Assembly (NCBI GenBank): GCA_034336665.1
Contig: CM067570.1
Span: forward strand, 19,854,502-19,918,501
Direction: 5' to 3'
From: Luscinia megarhynchos
Lineage: Eukaryota; Chordata; Aves; Passeriformes; Turdidae
DNA length: 64,000 bases
The translations under genes were made by a program, and so were the position numbers. The notes beneath the pieces were generated by a model. That model ran no database searches, had not been told where the DNA came from, and was given only the letters and a program-made list of their open reading frames with translations. This document shows, in pieces, positions 58,771 through 64,000 of the stretch; position 1 is the first letter of the stretch; each line of letters starts with the position of its first letter.

Positions 58771-61700
58771 GAGTTGGATGCAGATTTAAAGTTTGTCTTC
58801 TGTGAGTGAGTTAAGATGGAAAGTCAGATCCACATTTTTCAATAGCTAAAATGTCTCTGTAGTACATCACTTCTATTGATGTGAGAATGTAAGTGAGGAG
58901 AATATTGGAGTGGGCTGGAATAATTGTTTTAAGCTACTTTTATGGTTTTCCTCCAGTAACTCCTGATACAATTAAATGCAGGGAGGGATCCACATGAGGT
59001 GGTTTACCTTGCTTGTAGGGAACTTACTGCCCTGCTTGAAACAGAAAGGATAGGAGTGATGTGTACATACAATACCATCCATAGGGCATGCAAGTCTTGC
59101 AGCTTGTTCAGGAACACTTCCCATATTGACAGGCAGTGGAGACAGCACAGCACTTGCAAGCAGACGGGACATCTGTGCCACCCTTATATCAGGACAGATG
59201 GCTTACAGGTCTGTGACAATACAGGGTGTTGGTTGTTACAGCGTTGCTGGACTGTTATCAATCCTCTTCTGATCATTGCTAGTGTATGTGAGTTGAATCC
59301 CTTGAAACAGCCTCTTGAAAATGTCTTTTCTTACTTGGAAGTTTTGGGCACAGTACATGTTGCTGAGTGTTAGTTTGCACCTTGATAGCGCAAGCACACA
59401 ATGTTTCTGTGTCCTCTTCCAGCTGTTCTGAGCACAAGCTGTATCTGTGGCCTTAGACTAGCATTTGAGGCTTGTCAACCTCACATGGTAATTGCTTGAG
59501 GACAAACAAGGAAAATAAATACTGACTTAATAAAAAGCAACAGTATTTTGTTCCAGTAACTAGAGAGGATAGGATTGATTTCCCGAACACATAGCCGTTT
59601 CCCAGAAGTGGATTTTTCAGACCTGGACTATTTATTCCTATCATTGCAAGACCAAATGGAGAATTAATTCTACAGAATCCTGTGTGTGGCTTAGGAGGTA
59701 GTATGGTATTGGAAGGGGAAGTGCAGGTGCTTTTCTTATAGCTAGTGAGTAGTACTGATGGTTTTTAAAATGCTTTAGGAAGTAAAAATGCTTTTTGTGG
59801 TTTAGGAGAACTTTAGGACAAAAAGCTTTTCTTTTTCTCTCAGGCAATGTGAACTTGCACTTTATCTGCAGTAGAGTCTGAAATCCAACATCCTACATTT
59901 CTCTATAGACAAACAGCTTTCTTATCAGTCTTGATAAGAGTCAAATAACCTCCTGCTTTCAAAAGGCAATGTTCACAACTGACTTCTAATTTCAAAGCCA
60001 AGATCTTATTTCCTGTGAAGACTGTCATGTTGCATCAGCTGAAATTCTTCTTGGAAGGCACAGAAGTAATTTGCTTTCACTGAATATTAAATGTTCCAGC
60101 ATGAAATTTTATTTTACATTCCAAAGATGTTAGTTGCATAGCCAGCATTGCAACTTGTTGAAGGAGCTCTGACTTTAACAGCTGATATATTTTTGAAAGT
60201 CATATGCATCCCTTAAAGCTGATAAAGTTCTAATGACTTACTGAAATAATAGCCTTTTTCTCTTTTTTTGTTGGCCTGGATGTTGTGCAGACATCACAGC
60301 TGCTGTGATAGTCATCACAGTGAGTAATGTGTATGGTGTAGCAGAAATGCAGCCTTGCCCAGATGGTGGCACAGAAAACTGGAACTCCTCCCATACAAAC
60401 TCTGACCGCACCTGCCACCCTCTGTATTTCTCAAAAGGTTCTCTATAGGTTATCAAGGCTTAAGTCATTTCAATTTATGAGTTTAGGACACAGGTTTCTT
60501 GGACACACGTGTTTTCTCTGGGTCTTCCTGCTGTGTCTGATAACATTTTTGCCTCATGAGAATGAGGATTGTATATTAAATATATATAGAATGGGTTATG
60601 GTATATAGGTTGCGGCACTTGCTTTAGGATAGTGACAAGCTGAGTATGGCTTTATGATTTTGCCTAAAAGAAACCTCCATGCAATTTTATAGTAGAAAAT
60701 AAACAATCTACAGCTGGAAGGACGAAGCAGCTGCACTCTATTTCCGCAACAGGTTATGGAGTTTGTACAAAACTTCATGTGTAAACCAGTAAAATAATTT
60801 TGATGAATTTGAGTTGTATTGTAAAGAATTGTCTTGCTAATCCACTTCACATCAGCCTTTGTTCCTAGTTAATGATGAAACTGGACCAGAAGAGAGTGGG
60901 GCTGAGTGGTGCTGTGATGGTTTTTGGTTGGAAATCGTTGGGGCAGATCTGCTGGTGCATCTGTGGGCAGCATGAGTATTTCAGTCAGGTACAAATTCAA
61001 ATGCTGTAGTATCTTCTGGACTTTTTTTTCCTTTTGTGCCTTCAAAATAACAGTTGCCAGGACTGCTTCCCTGTTCTACTACTTAATTTTACATTTTCCA
61101 AGATTAGAGCAGAGTTGCTCCAACCTAGCAACAGAAAAGTGGCAAATCTGGCTATATTGGTTAATAGATGATGTCTGATTGTGGGTTGTATCATTATGAC
61201 TTTCTGAAAACTGAAATGGTGAACTGCCTTTTGAAGGTTCGATAGCCTATTTTAGTTGAGAGCATATTGACCCAATATAGTCCTTGGAAAACATTAATTT
61301 ATCTGGACTTTATGCAAGACTGGATAGATAGCTGTTTTTTTCCCTATGTGGCCACAACATTTTGCAGACACAGAGAACACTGCTAGGACAGGCCTTGGTA
61401 ACTATTTTAGGGCAACATTTTCTGTTCATTGCAATTTCTAACTACTTCAGCAAAAGCAACAGTCCTGAACCTGAGTTAGAAAGGATCAGTAGAGAGTTTA
61501 CTGCTGTGCTGCAAGCTGGTTTTGGAGTATGAACCTAGGAAAACTCAAGCTGTCTGAGCCAACAGTACTGTTTGCAACAATTTGCAAACCCATATACAAA
61601 CAGTTGAATTAAAAGGCACTGCCTTTCCCCCATACCTTACTTCTTCTCAGTAGCTTTCCCTCTTCCAATTGTTTTCAGTCCAGGATGATCAGTCCAGTCC

Positions 61701-64000
61701 TGAGCTTAATGTTCTTTTTCTACCTAGCAGGACGAGCCAGACTCCCTTCCAAGTGTACCTTTGTTCCTCCACAACACCTAAACTCCATTTAACTGTCTCC
61801 AGGGCATGGCTTGTTCAGATTGGCACAGTTTGATCATCTGTGTGAGGAAGTGCTGTGCGTGTTGGTTCTGAGCTGGCTCCTGATGGCTTCATTTTCTGGA
61901 GCCTATCTCTAATATCAGAAGAGACTGTGAAGAGGATTTTCTGTCTTCTCCTTACTCTTTTCCCTTTTTTTGCCACCTGCTTCTGAGGCCGTCACTTTCC
62001 TAGGCTGATGAATCATAACCTGCCCAGCTGACCCATATCTCTGTTCTTCCTTGTTGTCTTCTCTGAACCTTTCACTTGATGAAATAATGGGACTAGTCTG
62101 AGCTGTACTCAAGGTCTGGAATATCATGCTTTTATTCAGCAGCATAATACTGTTTTCTTTTATTCACTGGTCTGTTCTTAATAACTGAATGGGTTTTTGC
62201 TGATGTTTTCGTGGAACTGTCATAACCCCAGTCCAGGCTTTACAGAGGTAATGGCTTGGAATACTCTCTTCCTCCTCTGAGGTGAGAGAATTGGGTAATT
62301 TATACTGTGGAGATCTGGGAGTAGCACCTGTTCTGAAGACAGTTTGGACCTAGTAATTTAAAAATAATCATCTAGACATTCTGCAGTCTTTTTAAAGTGG
62401 CTTGGTCATAGTATTACTATAGACAATACCAAGTATTACTATAGACAATCCGCCATTGCTACATCTCATGTATATTTGGATTTTTTAAATAAAACTGCAC
62501 TTTTAGTTTTATTGCCATTATTGAGGTTGTTTAAGAGAGTTTAGCAGTTACATTCAGTTATACTATACTGAATTGAATAAGATAGTTTTTTTCTATGTCA
62601 GTCCTCATTCTACTTATTATTAGCTCTAGAGAATAACCCTTATTTGTACAATCCTGGAAATGTATGCTTGGCTGAATTTGCTGTAAATATTAAAAACATT
62701 TTGCATTATGGAAACACCTGCTGTGTAGTAGGCATGAATCTGAGACTGTGTTTTTTACAGGCTTGTCTGATGGCCTTACATTCTAGGCTGTTTACTTCTA
62801 AAAGGATATATATATAAACTACACCTTGATGGATGAGGGCTAGAAAGAAGCTTCCAGTACTGGCAGACTGTGTTGAGGCTGTCCTGTGTCATGCTGAACT
62901 TGAAATCTTGACAACTTTGCCCCCAAAACATGTGGTAACTAGGTACAAGGTTGTTGGTGTGCTAGTGCTGTTCAATGCAAGTAATACTGCAATGCTAAAG
63001 AGTTGTAGCCATATGAGTGGTTCAGGATGTGGCAGGATAACAAACACAGAAGTAGGTTCAGAATTAGTCATTAAATGTTGGCATGATTAATGGGTATTTC
63101 TCTATACACTGTTTGGAAATACATATTAATCTTGTATGTATAAATCCCTCTATTTAGAACATTTAAATGTAAAGTAAATTCCTGTGCTTCTGTTAAGTAT
63201 GTTTTTAATGTGTTTCCACTGTCTGGTTGCTATTTACTTGTCAAGCCTGGTTGAACTGGAAACAGAAATACCTTCTAAGCAGGGGAGAAAGATTTCAAGA
63301 CAGGGAAAAGTAGTAGTGTGACATTTAGTAAGGATGAGGTAGCATTTGTGGAACAGTAATGAAAGCAAAACATGGACTAGAGGAAAAAAAAGTTCAAATT
63401 AGCTTGAGGTATGTGGGGAACCTTGATGGTATGTTTGCTGCCTGGTTTGCAATGGCAAAGAAACATGTATGTTTGCACCACACTGGTTATCAGACACTGT
63501 GTGTTTCTCTTTCTTCCTTTTAGTTCACCATAACTCTTGGACCTGTTGGCTGCAAAATTTAGCAAGCAAATCAGATGTCTCAAATATATTTCGATTCCTA
63601 GAAATTTCACAAAAATCAGTAGCTGGATAAACGAGAACAGCCTGATTAGTGCTCCCTGCTGAGAAAAGGCAGCGACATCCTGGTTCCCAGTTGCCTCTGC
63701 TGGGCATCAGCCAGCTGGTCAATGAGCGCGCACATCGTGCACCGGCCGGACAGCCGGCACACATGGAGCGGTGGAAACATCATGACCCATATGTCAGTTG
63801 TCTGGCTGATCAGAGTGTGGGGGGATAAGTGGGTTAAAAAATCCAGGACAGTCTATAGGAAACCAGGCATCACATTTCCAGTAGCTCATGGAACAACATG
63901 TTAGTAGTAACCAAGAAGTGATGTTTTGTCCCTTGTCAATGAATGTGCACTTAGAAAACTTCCAGATTTTTCAGATTGAGAACCTTGTGGTCAGGTGGTC
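58771..64000. other. Intergenic DNA to window end, no gene seen
   Basis: AT-leaning sequence without a recognised gene. A small CpG-bearing patch at about 63660-63780 contrasts with its surroundings but encodes nothing I recognise. Confidence 0.55.

Noticed and set aside
58578..58805. 75-codon frame in the 58 kb region
   Set aside because: It lies within the inverted CR1 3' region, so it is repeat-derived and not a gene.
34256..64000. Short open frames throughout the right half as possible genes
   Set aside because: All are under about 130 codons, spread over all frames, interrupted by repeats and lacking recognisable domains.

Overview
The window looks like vertebrate nuclear DNA, most likely from a bird. 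It has split genes with GT..AG introns, CpG-rich islands set in AT-rich DNA, several CR1-type LINE 3' ends and one repeat resembling a neoavian/songbird endogenous-retrovirus family. Three genes can be read, and together they form the conserved vertebrate block METAP1D - DLX1 - DLX2. All assignments rest on reading the sequence against remembered protein families; no database search was run.

Layout. (1) 1-17.4 kb, plus strand: the last seven coding exons of METAP1D, a mitochondrial type-1 methionine aminopeptidase. Its first exons lie left of the window. (2) 17.4-21.0 kb: spacer with a broad CpG island (about 18.65-19.6 kb), an AT-rich homeobox-site cluster (20.07-20.35 kb) and the GC-rich, TATA-less DLX1 promoter. 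(3) 21.2-24.2 kb, plus strand: complete DLX1 (three coding exons, 255 aa) with a long 3' UTR. (4) 24.2-30.5 kb: the DLX1/DLX2 intergenic region. Two AT-rich blocks packed with TAATTA-type sites (25.06-26.11 and 26.90-27.61 kb) sit where the I12 forebrain/branchial-arch enhancers are known in other vertebrates. They alternate with CpG-rich islands, and a C/T-only tract and a degenerate short-repeat array follow. (5) 32.6-31.3 kb, minus strand: complete DLX2 (three coding exons, 274 aa), convergent with DLX1, with a CpG-island promoter reaching to about 34.5 kb. (6) 34.5-64 kb: a stretch without any coding gene I recognise, holding CR1 fragments, one ERV-derived repeat and low-complexity tracts.

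The DLX pair encodes homeodomain transcription factors of ventral forebrain, branchial arches and limb. Their tail-to-tail arrangement with shared enhancers between them is the known logic of vertebrate Dlx bigenes. METAP1D is a housekeeping neighbour whose 3' introns may carry DLX regulatory DNA. I saw no prokaryotic features, CRISPR array or wholly new coding system. The most unusual observations are: a 201-bp stop-free in-frame first intron of DLX2 with a tandem NAGNAG acceptor; strong GC-driven drift and shortening of DLX2 but not DLX1; a METAP1D exon with about 91% GC at third positions inside an otherwise AT-leaning gene; a CCAAT box held in the loop of a perfect 10-bp inverted repeat at the DLX1 promoter; a dense E-box/CRE/X-box/CCAAT cluster at the DLX2 promoter; and the repeat array between the DLX genes.
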